Below, in pieces: positions 29,748-40,839 of a DNA stretch of 64,000 nucleotides; positions within the stretch are counted from its first letter, which is position 1, and every line of letters starts with the position of its first letter. The DNA lies in contig NW_005179069.1 in assembly GCF_000350225.1 (NCBI RefSeq), forward strand, positions 111,462 through 175,461. Direction: 5' to 3'. The notes under the pieces were generated by a model. The model saw only the letters and a program-made list of their open reading frames with translations, had not been told where the DNA came from and made no database searches. Made by a program: the position numbers and the translations under genes. The DNA comes from Chondrus crispus (Eukaryota; Rhodophyta; Florideophyceae; Gigartinales; Gigartinaceae).

Positions 29748-31826
29748 ATGGTGACCGGCTCCGAGTCGTCCCATGACACTCGTCCGAGAGACGTCCCGGC
29801 GCCCGTCGCGGCGTGGATCACGCGGAACCGCCGCGAAGGACTCCGTGAAGCCGAGAGGTTCTCTCTCAACTTAATCGAGGAGAAACTCAACTGGCACACC
29901 GCCAAGATACGCGAGATGTTGGACAGCCTTGTTGCTGGTAAGATCGCCGCTCAGGCGGAGGTACAGTCCCAACAGGGACGTGATCGCCTAGCCGCACTAG
30001 AAGGCGTTCTAACTCGAGCGTGGCAGAAGGACATTGGGTCCACCGTCGACGAGACGCTTCTGCCCCTACGGGAGGAAGTAAATCGCCTGACGCAGGAAGT
30101 TAATGACCTCCGTCGGCGTAACCTCGCCTTGGAAACGGCGCAGACACGACCCGCCCCCGGTAGACCGGACGAGTCGACCGCGTCGAAGCCAAGACCCAAC
30201 CCGCAGTTACATGCGTTACGACCGTTGGACGAAAATCTACTGTTCGCCGACGTCACGAAGTCGGCTCTCACGGCCGCCGGGATCCTGTTCCCCGATCCCC
30301 TGACGATGGAGGGACACCGAGATCCTACCGCGGACCTAGCGGCCGCCCGAGGCCCGTCACCAAGATCGTCTCGCGACAAGAAGTTCAAGACCGAAGGCCA
30401 CCGTCACAAGTCCGGCCACGGAAGCCGACCTGAACCGGAGGATTTCTCCGGTTACTCGGGGGGATCCCCGCCCTCAGCTTCAGAATCCGACTCCGATTCG
30501 GACTCCGAAGCCGAGGCATTCACGGTACCACAACCGACCTTCGGCCCTAAGGCGAAGGGTGTCACGGTGTGGAAACCGACCAACCCTCGCTTCCGCGGCG
30601 CGTGTAATTATCGAGCATACCGTCTCGTGAATACCGACCCCACCGTCGATGCAAAGGTGTACGCCACGACGCGTAAGCGCGTGCAATATCTCCTCGTCGT
30701 AATGGGAGAGTACAAGTTTAACGGGTCCAACCCGATCAAAGTCATCAGCTTTTTGGCTAGATGTAAGGAGAATTTCGACAACGCAGAAATGTCGGAGGCA
30801 ATGGCTCTAATGGCCTTGCCGCATCTTCTCAACCCGCCGGCGAAGGAGGCGTACGAATCCCATCGAGGATATTTCCGACGCAATCAAGGGATTGCGTCGT
30901 GGCCAGCAGCAGTGAACTGGTTGCCTCGTACGTGTGCTACGAATATTCAGATCGAGCAAGCGCTCTCTGTGGTCCGGTATTTACGCCAAAAACCCGGCGA
31001 AGTGGAGACCGAGTATGCCACTCGTATGTTAACCGCCCTCGCGCGGTGTGGGGACATCCATTCCTCCTATGAACGCACTACCCTGTTCATAGAGGGCCTC
31101 CTTCCGGCGATCAAGCCGTTGGTGCTCCAAGCAAGGGAGAATCGCCCCCGATCCTCATTCGAAGACACGGTGGCCGAAGCCCGCGCTCAAGGGGCGGCCT
31201 ACCGCGCGCAGACGGCTGGCGGAAGAAGACGCGTCGACTTCGCGAGACCCACCGCCAAGCAAGTGTTGGCGATGGCAGACAGTATGCCCTCATCGACAAC
31301 CGCGGGTCTGACCCCGAGCTATCATACAGGCCTGGACGCCGAGAACTTCCTCGCCAATGACGAGCCATTCGCCGCCGCAGCTGGGTCCCCCTCATTTCCC
31401 ACCGAGGGATCCTCATTCAACGACAAGGATTCGTTGTTCTACGGAGAGCGGCGGCCGACCTACAAGGACCCGCCCCGGCTTCGGAGACCGCGCGAGAAGT
31501 CTCCCGGGTGGGCCGGTCGAGAGGGAACCCGGGATATGAAGACACCTTCCCCGCAAGTCATCTGCTACACCTGCTACAAAGTCGGGGATCATATTAACCC
31601 CGACTGTAGCATGAAGGTGCGCGATGTGTCGCTCGTCCCTCATAATTTTGAGAAGCTCACGGCGGCACAGAAGGCCCGTGTTCCGGCAGACGCGTACTTG
31701 CGCGCTGTAGCCCTCCTCAGTTTCGAGGCGAATCGGCTGATCGCACCCGTCTTGCAGTCGAAGTCTCCCTCCGCGTCGGAAAATTCAAGCTCCCCGAGCG
31801 GTAAAACCCCCTCTCCGAAAAACTAG
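29748..31826 (+). CDS. Element B Gag
   Basis: 692 residues, ATG at 29748, stop TAG. Forms the virus-like particle. Order: a coiled N-terminus (about 20-130, with TQEVNDLRRRNLALETAQ), a Pro/Ser/Asp-rich linker (130-270, SESDSDSDSEAE), the capsid domain (about 280-480; NYRAYRLVNTD, KFNGSNPIKVISFLARCKEN, EVETEYATRMLTALARCGD, FIEGLLPAIKPLV), and a Cys/His motif near 600 (CYTCYKVGDHINPDC, CX2CX5HX4C, one residue longer than the usual knuckle). Unlike the gags of A, C and D it is uninterrupted. N-terminal coil plus acidic linker is shared with C and D. Confidence 0.85.
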   Translation: MVTGSESSHDTRPRDVPAPVAAWITRNRREGLREAERFSLNLIEEKLNWHTAKIREMLDSLVAGKIAAQAEVQSQQGRDRLAALEGVLTRAWQKDIGSTVDETLLPLREEVNRLTQEVNDLRRRNLALETAQTRPAPGRPDESTASKPRPNPQLHALRPLDENLLFADVTKSALTAAGILFPDPLTMEGHRDPTADLAAARGPSPRSSRDKKFKTEGHRHKSGHGSRPEPEDFSGYSGGSPPSASESDSDSDSEAEAFTVPQPTFGPKAKGVTVWKPTNPRFRGACNYRAYRLVNTDPTVDAKVYATTRKRVQYLLVVMGEYKFNGSNPIKVISFLARCKENFDNAEMSEAMALMALPHLLNPPAKEAYESHRGYFRRNQGIASWPAAVNWLPRTCATNIQIEQALSVVRYLRQKPGEVETEYATRMLTALARCGDIHSSYERTTLFIEGLLPAIKPLVLQARENRPRSSFEDTVAEARAQGAAYRAQTAGGRRRVDFARPTAKQVLAMADSMPSSTTAGLTPSYHTGLDAENFLANDEPFAAAAGSPSFPTEGSSFNDKDSLFYGERRPTYKDPPRLRRPREKSPGWAGREGTRDMKTPSPQVICYTCYKVGDHINPDCSMKVRDVSLVPHNFEKLTAAQKARVPADAYLRAVALLSFEANRLIAPVLQSKSPSASENSSSPSGKTPSPKN

Positions 31827-32094
31827 GAGACCCACAGCTGAAAATCGCTGACATTCCATCGCGGGTCACCGCGTCACCTCCGCCCCCGAAGCCGGCGATC
31901 CGCGTCTTGGGGCGGAGACACGCTCGCCAAGCGAGTCCCTCCAACCCCGATCCGACGGGCATGGGGACGCTCCGCCGACCGTGGCGTCTTAACAACGGGA
32001 GGCGCTCCCCGACGACAAAGCCGTCGAGCCAGTTTGTACACTGTCTCGACGTAATTACAAGGTCTACGCCGATCTTGGGATCACCACCTCCATC

Positions 32095-32808
32095 ATGGTG
32101 CGTCAACTCACCATCCTGGACACGGGTGCCGGCTCCAATTTTGTCCGCGCCGACACCCTGCCCAAAGGATGGGAGCGCTTAGTCGAACCGGGGGATGTCC
32201 CGACGATCGCTGACGCGAATGGGCGGCCGTTACGAACAAGCGGGACCATCACCCTCGTTGTTCGACTAGCCACTCGCACCATGAAATGCAAGTTCATCGT
32301 GTGCGAGCGCCTGGCAGCCCCCGTCATCCTGGGCTGTGACTTTAATGACAAGTTTGTCGAGGCCATCTATCCACGTCGGAAGGTGGTCGAGCTCGATGAT
32401 GGGACGAAAATCCCCATCGTGAGAAAACCGGCAACTCGTCGAGCCGAAGCACCTCCGCTCCCCTCGGAGCAGGAGTATGAAAACGACCCGGGTCGAGTTT
32501 CCCCCAAACTCAAGGTTTCTCGTCCGGTTATAATACCACCCGAGACGCAAGCCTGGGTGCATGTGACCAACGGTCGCACGGGTCTTTCCGTTTTGGAACC
32601 CAACCCGCAGTTATATGCGAAACACCGCGTCTCCCTGTCGAATGGGGTCGCGCACATCACCGCACTCCGAGAGTTCAAGGTCTTGGTAGCCAACTTCGCC
32701 TCCGCCCCCAAGCGCCTCTCGAAGAACCAGGTGCTGGGGTACGTTACCCCCCATCCGCGTGCCATGATACGCACCGCGATGCCTCTCGACGCCCTCCTAG
32801 CGGCGTAA
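32095..32808 (+). CDS. Element B protease
   Basis: Retroviral-type aspartic protease. LTILDTGAGSNFVRADTLP holds the DTG active site; PVILGCDFNDKFV is the usual I-L-G-x-D/T-F motif. A C-terminal extension follows (HVTNGRTGLSVLEPNPQLY, VLGYVTPHP), also present in C and D. The first ATG is at 32095, but codons are readable upstream to 31993, after TAA at 31990-31992 and TGA at 31849-31851. Gag is in another frame, so how protease is expressed is unclear. Ends with TAA at 32806-32808, and the same frame continues into RT. Confidence 0.75.
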   Translation: MVRQLTILDTGAGSNFVRADTLPKGWERLVEPGDVPTIADANGRPLRTSGTITLVVRLATRTMKCKFIVCERLAAPVILGCDFNDKFVEAIYPRRKVVELDDGTKIPIVRKPATRRAEAPPLPSEQEYENDPGRVSPKLKVSRPVIIPPETQAWVHVTNGRTGLSVLEPNPQLYAKHRVSLSNGVAHITALREFKVLVANFASAPKRLSKNQVLGYVTPHPRAMIRTAMPLDALLAA

Positions 32809-34431
32809 TTTACAGAAGGGGACAAGCCCCAATCTGAGAAGGGGGAGGAGCTCCCCCCGGCTTCGTCGAAGGAAGAACCCCAAGAATTTGATGCTGTCTC
32901 CCTCCAACATCTGCCGTCGCATGTCCGCACGCGAGTACGTGACATGCTTACGCCGTACTCCCGTATGTGGAGTGGCGGTCTCGGGGAAGTCCGGGCTACG
33001 CAGCACCGGATCGAACTCAACCCCGGCTCGAAGCCGTTTCGATGTCAGCCATACCTGGCTGGACCTCGGTCTCGACAAGCCGAACAAGACGCCGTGGATG
33101 GGATGATCTCAAGCGGGGTCATCTCCCGATCACAATCAGAATGGGCATCCCCGGTGGTTCTCATTCCCAAACCGGATGGATCCCTCCGTTTCTGCGTCGA
33201 TTACAGACGTTTGAACGCGATGACAGTACGGGACACTTACCCGATGCCTCGCATGGACGAGTGTCTGGACTCGCTCGGCGAAGCGAACGTGTTCACAACT
33301 CTAGATTGTAACTCGGGTTATTGGCAAATCCCCGTTGCGGAAGAAGACCGTCCGAAAACCACGTTCACGTGTCATGCCGGTACTTATCAATTTAACCGAA
33401 TGCCGTTCGGGCTAATGAACGCGCCCGCCACATTCCAACGGATGTTGGACATTCTCCTCTCCGGATACCGATGGAAGAGCTGCCTCATCTATCTAGATGA
33501 CATTATCATATTCTCGAAGGATTATGAAACTCATCTCAAGGATGTCAAGGTCATACTCTCTGCGTTACAACAAGAGGGGTTATCACTGAAATTGAACAAG
33601 TACAAATTCTTTCAAGACTCCGTGGAGTACCTGGGCTACATCATTCGACCCGGGGAACTTCATGTCCACCCGAAGAATGTCTCGGCCTTGGCTGAGGCCA
33701 AGCCGCCACGAACCCAGACCGAGCTCCGCTCGTTCCTGGGTATGTGTAACGTGTACCGACGTTTCGTCGACCACTTCGCCAAGATTGCGGCGCCGTTGAC
33801 GTCCATGCTCAAGAAGGGGGAGCCCGATCGGCTCCCCGAACTGGACGAAGACCGCAGGTCTGCCTTCGAAGCTCTGAAGACTTGCCTGATTTACCCGCCG
33901 ATCTTGCGACTACCGCGGCTGGGGCTACCGTATTCCCTCGACACGGATGCATCCGACGCCCAGCTCGGTTGCACGTTATTACAGCAACACGAGGATGGTA
34001 ACAGATACCCTGTCCGGTTCTGGTCACGAACGCTCTCGTCGGCGGAAAGGAACTATTCTACGACGGAGAAAGAATGTTTGGCCATTGTATGGGCCATTCA
34101 GACGCTGCGTCCTTACTTGGAACGCGAGCGATTCACGGTTAACACCGACCATCATTCCCTTCGCTGGTTAATGAATCTCGCCGACGCAAGCGGGCGTCTA
34201 GCACGGTGGCGCTTGCGCCTAGCCGAGTTTGACTTCGACGTCACGTACGAGAAGGGCATCAAGAATTGTCTCGCCGACGCTCTCAGTCGAATACCGTCTA
34301 CAGGGGGCACAACCGTCCCCATCGACGAAGAAATACCGTGCTTCTCCGTTTTGGAGTTTCACGAAGACAAGCCGGAAGTGGAACCCGAGGAATGGGACGA
34401 CGACGTTCACGACGGATGCGTCGCCCTCGCC
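32809..34431 (+). CDS. Element B reverse transcriptase and RNase H
   Basis: In frame with the protease after the single TAA. The first ATG after it is at 32944, already inside the homologous region (RTRVRDMLTPYSRMW). RT motifs: WASPVVLIPKPDGSLRFCVD, TLDCNSGYWQIP, FGLMNAPATFQ, CLIYLDDIIIFS (YLDD). RNase H: LDTDASDAQLGCTLLQ, TEKECLAIVWAI and NTDHHSLRWL. The tether ends in ADALSRIP. At about 34430 the frame passes into the integrase frame by a -1 shift at a run of six C (34430-34435). Domains are complete and all catalytic residues appear present. Confidence 0.85.
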
Positions 34432-36776
34432 CCCCGGCTTCCAAGGCCGCAATTACACACGACGAGATTGTGCTCGCTCAGCACTCCGACCCGTTCTGTA
34501 AGGAGATCGCTTCCCATCTTAAGAAGGGGGAGGGGGTGGCCCAAATTCGCCTTTCCAAGTTCTTCATGAACAACGAAGGGGTACTGTGTCGGAAAGCGCA
34601 CCTTGACGGTGTTGAGCAAATCGTCGTACCAACCACTCTGCGCGAGCGAGTGTTATATATGGCGCATTACCCCGCCGCCTCGGGACATCCCGGAGGCAGG
34701 CGTCTGTTCTACACGTTAAGACAACGGTACTACTGGCCGAGTATGTCCGTCGACGCATACGCCACAGTCAGAAGATGCTCCGACTGTGCGAAAGCTCGCA
34801 TTAAATTGCGTAAGCACAACGCGAAGTTGAAAACGTTCCCTCCGATGGGACCCTTGGAGTTTATCGCTATTGACATCCTAGGCGAACTCCCCAGAACACC
34901 AAGAGGCAATCCATACCTCTTGGTAATATCTGATCGTTACTCAAAGCTGACCCGAACGGTGCCGCTTAAGAGAATAACCGCCGAGACCGTTGCTCAGGCG
35001 TTCCTCACACACTGGGTCTTCGTATACGGAGCCCCAGTGAAACTACTCTCCGACAAGGGGAGTCATTTCACGTCAAGGTTCTTCCTTGCCGTGTGCAAAA
35101 TCCTCCGCGTCGAAAGCGTGTTTACCACAGCTTATCATCCACAAGCTAATGGACAAGTGGAGAGGTTCAACCGCACCCTGGTATCCTCCCTACGGCACTA
35201 CTTAGCCGACAACCAACGCGATTGGGACCAGTTCACGGACGCGCTAAGCTACGGTTACAATTGTACCGTGAATCGCATGATCGGTATGAAGCCGTTTGAT
35301 CTCGTGTTATCTCGGACGCCGGCGCCGCTTTCCATCCAACAGACCCCTACTCTGGAACAGGACGTCTCGCGTACGCAATATAAGCTCCGTTTCTTAACGT
35401 GGTTACGCGGGCTAATGTCAACAGCCCGCGACACGCTGCTCGCCGGTCAAGACCGCTATAAACGCGATTTCGACAAGAGATTGCGAACGCCGACACCGCA
35501 ATACGAAATAGGTGATCAAGTCCTCATCGAGCGAGAGACATCCCTGCGAGTGGATGAGAAGACGGATAAGGACCGGGTCAATAACAAGTTAGCCCCTCGA
35601 ACGGAAGGGCCGTTCCCGGTGGTGGCCCTAGACGAGCATACAGTGACCATCACCCGGACTACAGGCCTGAAAGATAGAGTCTCGAGAGACCGCATTGTGA
35701 AGGCTCCCCCTCTACGGACCATACCCGCCGACGCCGACCCCTCGTCACCTACGCCAACCGACGGCGACGCGTCTACCGTCATCCCCGCCGGGGCACCTCC
35801 CCGCCCGTGGAGAGACGACCTCGGCCCAGGTAACCCGAATATATCTCCGCCAAGGTCAACAGTCTCGGAGGACCCAGACACTACTCGTGAGAAGAACGAG
35901 ATCGAAAACGCGACGCATGGCGCGAGAGCAACACGACCGTCAAGGTCGAAATCAATGATTCCACCCAAAGGGGGCCCCCCGGCATCGGGATTACTGCACG
36001 CTCTCCGAGACGACCCGCACGCACGGGTCATTTCTCAACTAAATAGGAGGTCCGCTACAATGGGCGAAGTGTCCGTGTCTAAAAAGGGACTCCCTCACCC
36101 ACGGCTGCCGTCACGGTTAGAGCCGCCGCAGCACCGCGACACGCATGCCATGGAGGCGAGGCCTACCGTAATACGCCCCCGGCGAGCGACCGACGCCCCG
36201 AACGGCGATAAGTCGCTGAATGAACGAACGCGTACCTTCACTGCCAGGCCACAGAACACGTGGACACGGGACCCGGAAAAAATTCAAAAGAAAATATCCC
36301 CGCCCGAGTCCGCCGCACCGGCGGTGACCGCGGACTCCACTCGCTGCCCCAATGAGACGCCACCGGGTACAGAGGAGATCTCCGGGAGGCACGTCGCCAA
36401 CTTTGCGTCTATGTGTACCTTCGGTCAACCCCTCCTCAGGTCCTCGGGAAGCCCTCCTCACCCGCAAATCGCGGTCGATTCCTCATATCAAAACGCGTCA
36501 AGCCCGCCCTCCGAGGCGACGAAACGACCCCCTCCCACTAAGAAGGAGGCCACACAAACCTACGTGGTTGACGCGCTAACGGGTTACAAGCCGGGAACGG
36601 ACGGGATGCCTCTATTCCGCGTCCGTTGGTACGGATACACGTCGGATGATGACACTTGGGAGCCCGCAAATTACATCGACTACAATACCGTCGTGCGATT
36701 ATGCAAACGCAAACGTCTCCCCGCACCAAACGTCCGGTTATGGTCACACCCGGACAGCGTGGGGCTGGCTAACTGA
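34432..36776 (+). CDS. Element B integrase with long linker and chromodomain
   Basis: About 780 residues, TGA stop. Zinc motif (MAHYPAASGH...CSDCAKA), catalytic D,D,E in FIAIDILGELP, LLSDKGSHFTSRF and YHPQANGQVERFNRT, and the GPF module (APRTEGPFPVVAL). Then comes a Pro/Ser/Arg-rich linker of about 280 residues (35700-36550), probably disordered. A chromodomain follows at the end (TYVVDALTGYKPGTDGMPLF, RVRWYGYTSDDDTWEPANYI). A chromodomain targets integration to marked chromatin in chromoviruses. The long linker is unlike element C, where about 25 residues join the same modules. Confidence 0.85.
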
Positions 36777-38035
36777 ACTCCGCCATAACCACCTAGTTGC
36801 CTTCGGTGTCTGGTGGGCCTCTAGGTCGGGCCATCTCCCCCCTCCGGAAGAGCCAACGCCGGCTCGTAAGGTATGTATACATGTTCAGCGAGGAGTTCCG
36901 TTGTCATATCGTACGCCTCCGCACCTCTGAGCTCACCCCGGGGGGAGATCATCGCAACCCTCCGGGTAGGGGCGCCCCTGCTCACCTACCTTCCCCCCGG
37001 CGCCACGCGCTCCGCCTTCGCCGGCGATCGTCCCCCTTCAAGACATTCCCCTCCGGTGGCCGCACGCCCTCACCATCAACGCAGAGTGTCGCTCGACACC
37101 ATGGTCGCCTTTCCGCGTCCCCAAGCGACCTCTACCGGAAGTGGAGAAACCGTGCAGGGTCACCAGGAGATCCTGACCACGATTTGGGATCCCTTCCGAC
37201 CAACCCCGCGCCGGGCTGCCACACGAGGCGATAGCACCTTCTAGCAGGACCCCCAATTGGCCTTCCCCTCGGCCGACGACCCTCACTCCAGGGGAACGTC
37301 CGAGCACGTCGACAGCGAGACGACGCACGGCTCGTCTGGCTAACCCTCGCGGCCCCTCGTTCTCGAGCGTGTCCCTCGCGACACCCCCCCCCCCGACGCG
37401 GGTAACCGACGACGTCAACTACGCGCCGATTCTCCCGCGAGCCGGGTACAGCCCCCCTCCGCGACGTGGAGAAGACCTCTACCAGTCACGGGAGAGATGG
37501 CTATGCGCCGCGACGGACGGCGGGTACGCACCAAGAATGACGTGCTCGCTACCTCGGGGTAAACCCGTGACACCCGACTCGGACCCCCCACACTTCCGAG
37601 TCGGTACAGTACCCCTCTCAAGGGCCGAAAACCTTCGACCGTAGAAACTTCGGAGGACTCGCTCCGACGAGTACCCATGCCGAGGTAACCATCCCTCGGG
37701 GGGGATGTCCACACGGGGAACCACCCGCTGTGCCGTAGTTACCCAGATGGTCACGTAACTACGTCGCCGTCCGACCACCTCCGAGCGCATACACGGGGAC
37801 CGCACAAGACCTATGCCCCGTCCATCACCCTCATTTGGCTGACTCGCCCGTCGCTCAGAAAAGGGGTTCCGTCCTTTCGGGTCCGTTCCTCTCCCTCGAC
37901 TCCAGATCCCAACACTACGGGTAACGATACAAGAAGGGACTGCGTTTATTAGCTACTATAGTGCCTCTTCGCGCTCCCGTATTCGCCCCTGGAGTCAAGA
38001 CGGGGGACCGGCTGGAGGAAGACCCTCCTCGCCAA
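36777..38035. other. Element B 3' region without sense genes
   Basis: GC-rich, open frames on both strands are short and overlapping. I see no recognisable protein. It includes a run of C near 37386-37393. It may hold the 3' end and transcript tail of the antisense gene at 38036-39616. Confidence 0.5.
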
Positions 38036-39616
38036 CTAGCTCGGCGCCTCGTAATCGGCGAGGATTTCCTCCACCCCCGCCACTGGCGCGCATGGCGCAT
38101 CCGACGGTGCCGACCCTTCCTCCGAATCGGGGGGGTCTCCCTCTACCGTCGTCGCGATAGGAACCGTCGCCCCCAGTGGAGCGTCGGTCCCGCACACGGG
38201 AGTTTCCCCGTTCGACGCCGTCTTGAGGCGCTTTACAACCGCCACGAATTCGGCGTTGCTCATTAACTGTAGCATCTCGTCCTCAGAGACGCCTAACTCG
38301 GTGAAAATCCGACGTCGCGCGGACGACGCAGGCTCCTCAGCCACAGCGTCCTCGTCCCCCACCGGGACATCCGTACGCACCGGTTCGACTGGAACCGCCC
38401 CGGACTCACCACCACCATCGGTGACGTGTGGCTTGACCACTGTTCTGCCCCCAAGGCCGGCATCCCTTTTCATTAATTCCGGCTGTAGACATTCGAACGT
38501 CCCCGGGTCGAACCGGACCCAGTTACCGGCCCTCGGCTCCCCGGCGTCCTCACGTCTCCCCGGGGACATGTTCGCGCGATCTGCGCGGTCATAGTGATGC
38601 CCCTGGGAATAAGGCACTCGCGGCCAATCCACCTGGTCGTGGACCTCCAACAGCGTTTTCAGCTGAGAGGACACCCACGCCCCCCCTAAAACCTCGTCCA
38701 AGTTCAACTTGTGTAGCCATTTCAGTATCATGGTCGGTAACACATATAGCCGTCCATCCATGGACGACCATATGAACCGTTTCGCGACAATAGCGATCCA
38801 CTCGCTGAGGACAATCATCCAGCGAGGGAAACACGGCGAGTCGTTGAGACTCAAGCCGAAATACACCAGGCAAGGTGGAATTTCCGCTAAGAAGTCAGCT
38901 GGGACTTCGTATTGCGAGAACCAAGACGGTACCTGCGGGTACTGTTCATATCGGGATCGCGGTTGAAAGGTCGTCGCCTCGATCCACTCATACGCCACAA
39001 AAACTCCGAGGGCGTTCCGCATCCGACGCTCGAACTTGAGCTTGTCGTAATAACTCGGGTTGCTTTCCTGCTCTACATACTCCTCAAAATTCGGAGGAAG
39101 GATGGGCTTGTCCCACGCCAAGTACTCGACCGCCGGCTCCTCTACCCGAGCCGGCAAATCGTCCAACACCCGCCTTAAATTGGCGACGTAACCACGGTCT
39201 CCTTCCGTACGAAACGCCCAGGTGTCAAAGCCCCATTCGACAGGGATCGGGCGGTTACACGGCGTCCGTGCAAGTCGACGCACCAGCGCTGCCATCTATT
39301 TCTGACGTCGCCCCCGCCCCTCGCGGCGATGCCTCGGCCACACGTGCTCCCCCTCTACCGCGAGGCGGAAGGAGAAATCACGGGACCACACAGCCCGTAA
39401 GCTGAGACCCCCGGGGAGAGCCCCCGTCACTTCGGCGTACCGCCGAATCAGGTGACTGTCCCGTAAACCCGCGGCATCGAGAAACGGTGCGCGCTCGAAC
39501 ACCAGTGGGTCATCGACCATGTTCTTGTCGCGTAACTCCCGTGGAGCCGGCCAGCCGTACAAACTCGGACCGCCCGCCTCATCCGGTTCCCCGTAGGGGT
39601 TATGGAACCGTTCCAT
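38036..39616 (-). CDS. Antisense gene inside element B, unknown function
   Basis: Two pieces in one frame on the minus strand: codons from ATG at 39614-39616 (MERFHNPYGEPDEAGGPS) to TAG at 39296-39298, then at once ATG at 39293-39295 and 419 codons to 38036 (MAALVRRLARTPCNRPIPVE). The composition is that of a folded protein: many aromatic residues (WGFDTWAF, YEWIEATTF, VPSWFSQYEVPADFL, WMIVLSEWIAIVAKRFIW), then an acidic, Pro/Glu-rich tail (about 270-419). No catalytic motif recognised. It lies opposite to gag-pol, between integrase and the 3' LTR. Antisense frames in this place are known from some plant Ty3 elements, but I cannot link this one to them. The 419-codon part could be translated alone. 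Confidence 0.6.
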
Positions 39617-39998
39617 CACTCGTAGTACTGTCCCCCAAGTGCCTGCCCGCCCTGAACGGCGTTCTTCGCGTGCAGCCGACGCCGCGTAAGGAAAATACGA
39701 GGGAAAACAAGAAGGAGGGAAAAAGGGGGAAAAGAAAAAAAAGTGGGGAGGTGAAGGGACAAAGGGAAGGAGACTTGGGAATCTCGAGATACTTCCGAAA
39801 CCAGGCCGGATTGTTGATCTTCAAGCTGGCCGAAAAGAGGGATATCTGGACCGGTTCTTCGTCACTCGCCCGCTCGCTTCGCCACACACGACATCCCTCG
39901 TCCTCTCTCTGTCAATACCCCGGCGCCACCGCCCTTTTTGGCGGTTATTTCTACCCTACATACACCCGGGGACGCGTGTTTCTCTAAGAAGGGGGATC
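39617..39998. promoter_or_regulatory. Upstream region of the antisense gene and polypurine tract
   Basis: Contains a purine-rich stretch (about 39688-39775) and, at 39986-39998, AAGAAGGGGGATC directly before the LTR, the polypurine tract for plus-strand DNA synthesis. The minus-strand promoter of the antisense gene would have to lie here or in the LTR. Confidence 0.55.
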
Positions 39999-40643
39999 TG
40001 TAGTGCACTGTGCTAAGTAACGGGACAGCTGTCCCTAGCGGCCAAAATCGCGCTCGCCGCCACCACGTGTACCACGGGTATCCGTGGACCCCCCTGCCGC
40101 TCTACCGGACCTCCCCGTGGACACGTGTAATCCCTCCGCATCCCATAGGGCCTATGGGGGCTGTACTTGGTCCCCTCGGGGCTACACCCGTTCCTTCCTA
40201 GTTATTCTAATTTACAGTATAATTTAGCTTCGCCATTACGGCGGCGGGGGACTATATAGTCAACCTGATACTCAAAGTAAAGAGGCACGAAGCCTCGAGT
40301 CTTTTACCTTGGTTTCTGGATTCCAGGTTGTAGCCTCGACTCGGTACTGGCTCGCCCATACCGACCGAGCCATCTACACCCCTGGAATCCCAACTGCCTT
40401 CCCCGCGCGCGTCGACCCCAACCGCGCGAGCGCTACGTTAATTACTGTGCTGTCCGTTTTGTTAGTTCTGTTTTTCCTTAATTACTCCTGTTTATTGCTG
40501 ACTACGTTGCTACTTTCCTACCGCGCAAGCTGCGCCCGGATCCCGGTTCCGGTCATCCACCGGGTGGTCTCCGGAATTTCCTTACGCGTCCGAACGCGCG
40601 TCGCTCTGCCTACAGCCGCCACCCGTGGCTGTAGTGCACGACA
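39999..40643 (+). repeat. 3' LTR of element B
   Basis: 645 bp, two differences from 28967-29612 (one C/T at the CCGTTC/TTG site, one T fewer in the CCTTTAATT run). Confidence 0.95.
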
Positions 40644-40839
40644 CATCATCGGAATTTAAAGGGCATTCGCAAAAGAGTGGGGTTACAATATTAAGCTGTT
40701 GGAGGGTCCAGTGTTCGCGTGCCCTAAAAATGGTCTGATGGTTGTCATCGATAACAGATTTTCGGAGCAGCAGAGCCGAGGTATTTTTGTTGAAAACCAC
40801 AACACGCTCTCTCAAGTCTGTAGCATAACCGCGGACTAC
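40644..40839 (+). pseudogene. Crypton-like recombinase fragment, second part, between B and C
   Basis: Starts with the CATCA target duplication of B and continues the frame of 28459-28966: TAA then RAFAKEWGYNIKLLEGPVFA, MVVIDNRFSEQQSRGIFVEN, HNTLSQVCSITADYC. It is cut by the LTR of element C at 40840. So the original gene was hit by two LTR elements in turn. Confidence 0.45.

Larger units (their letters stand above)
28967..40643 (+). mobile_element. LTR retrotransposon B (Ty3 chromovirus type), recent insertion, 11.7 kb
   Basis: LTRs 28967-29612 and 39999-40643 both run TGTAGTGCACTG...GTAGTGCACGACA. They differ by one substitution and one T in a run, so the insertion is recent. Target duplication CATCA at 28962-28966 and 40644-40648. 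Internal order: gag, protease, RT/RNase H, integrase, chromodomain, then 3.2 kb with an antisense gene, polypurine tract, LTR. The element is long for a Ty3 type because of the 3' region. Confidence 0.95.
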
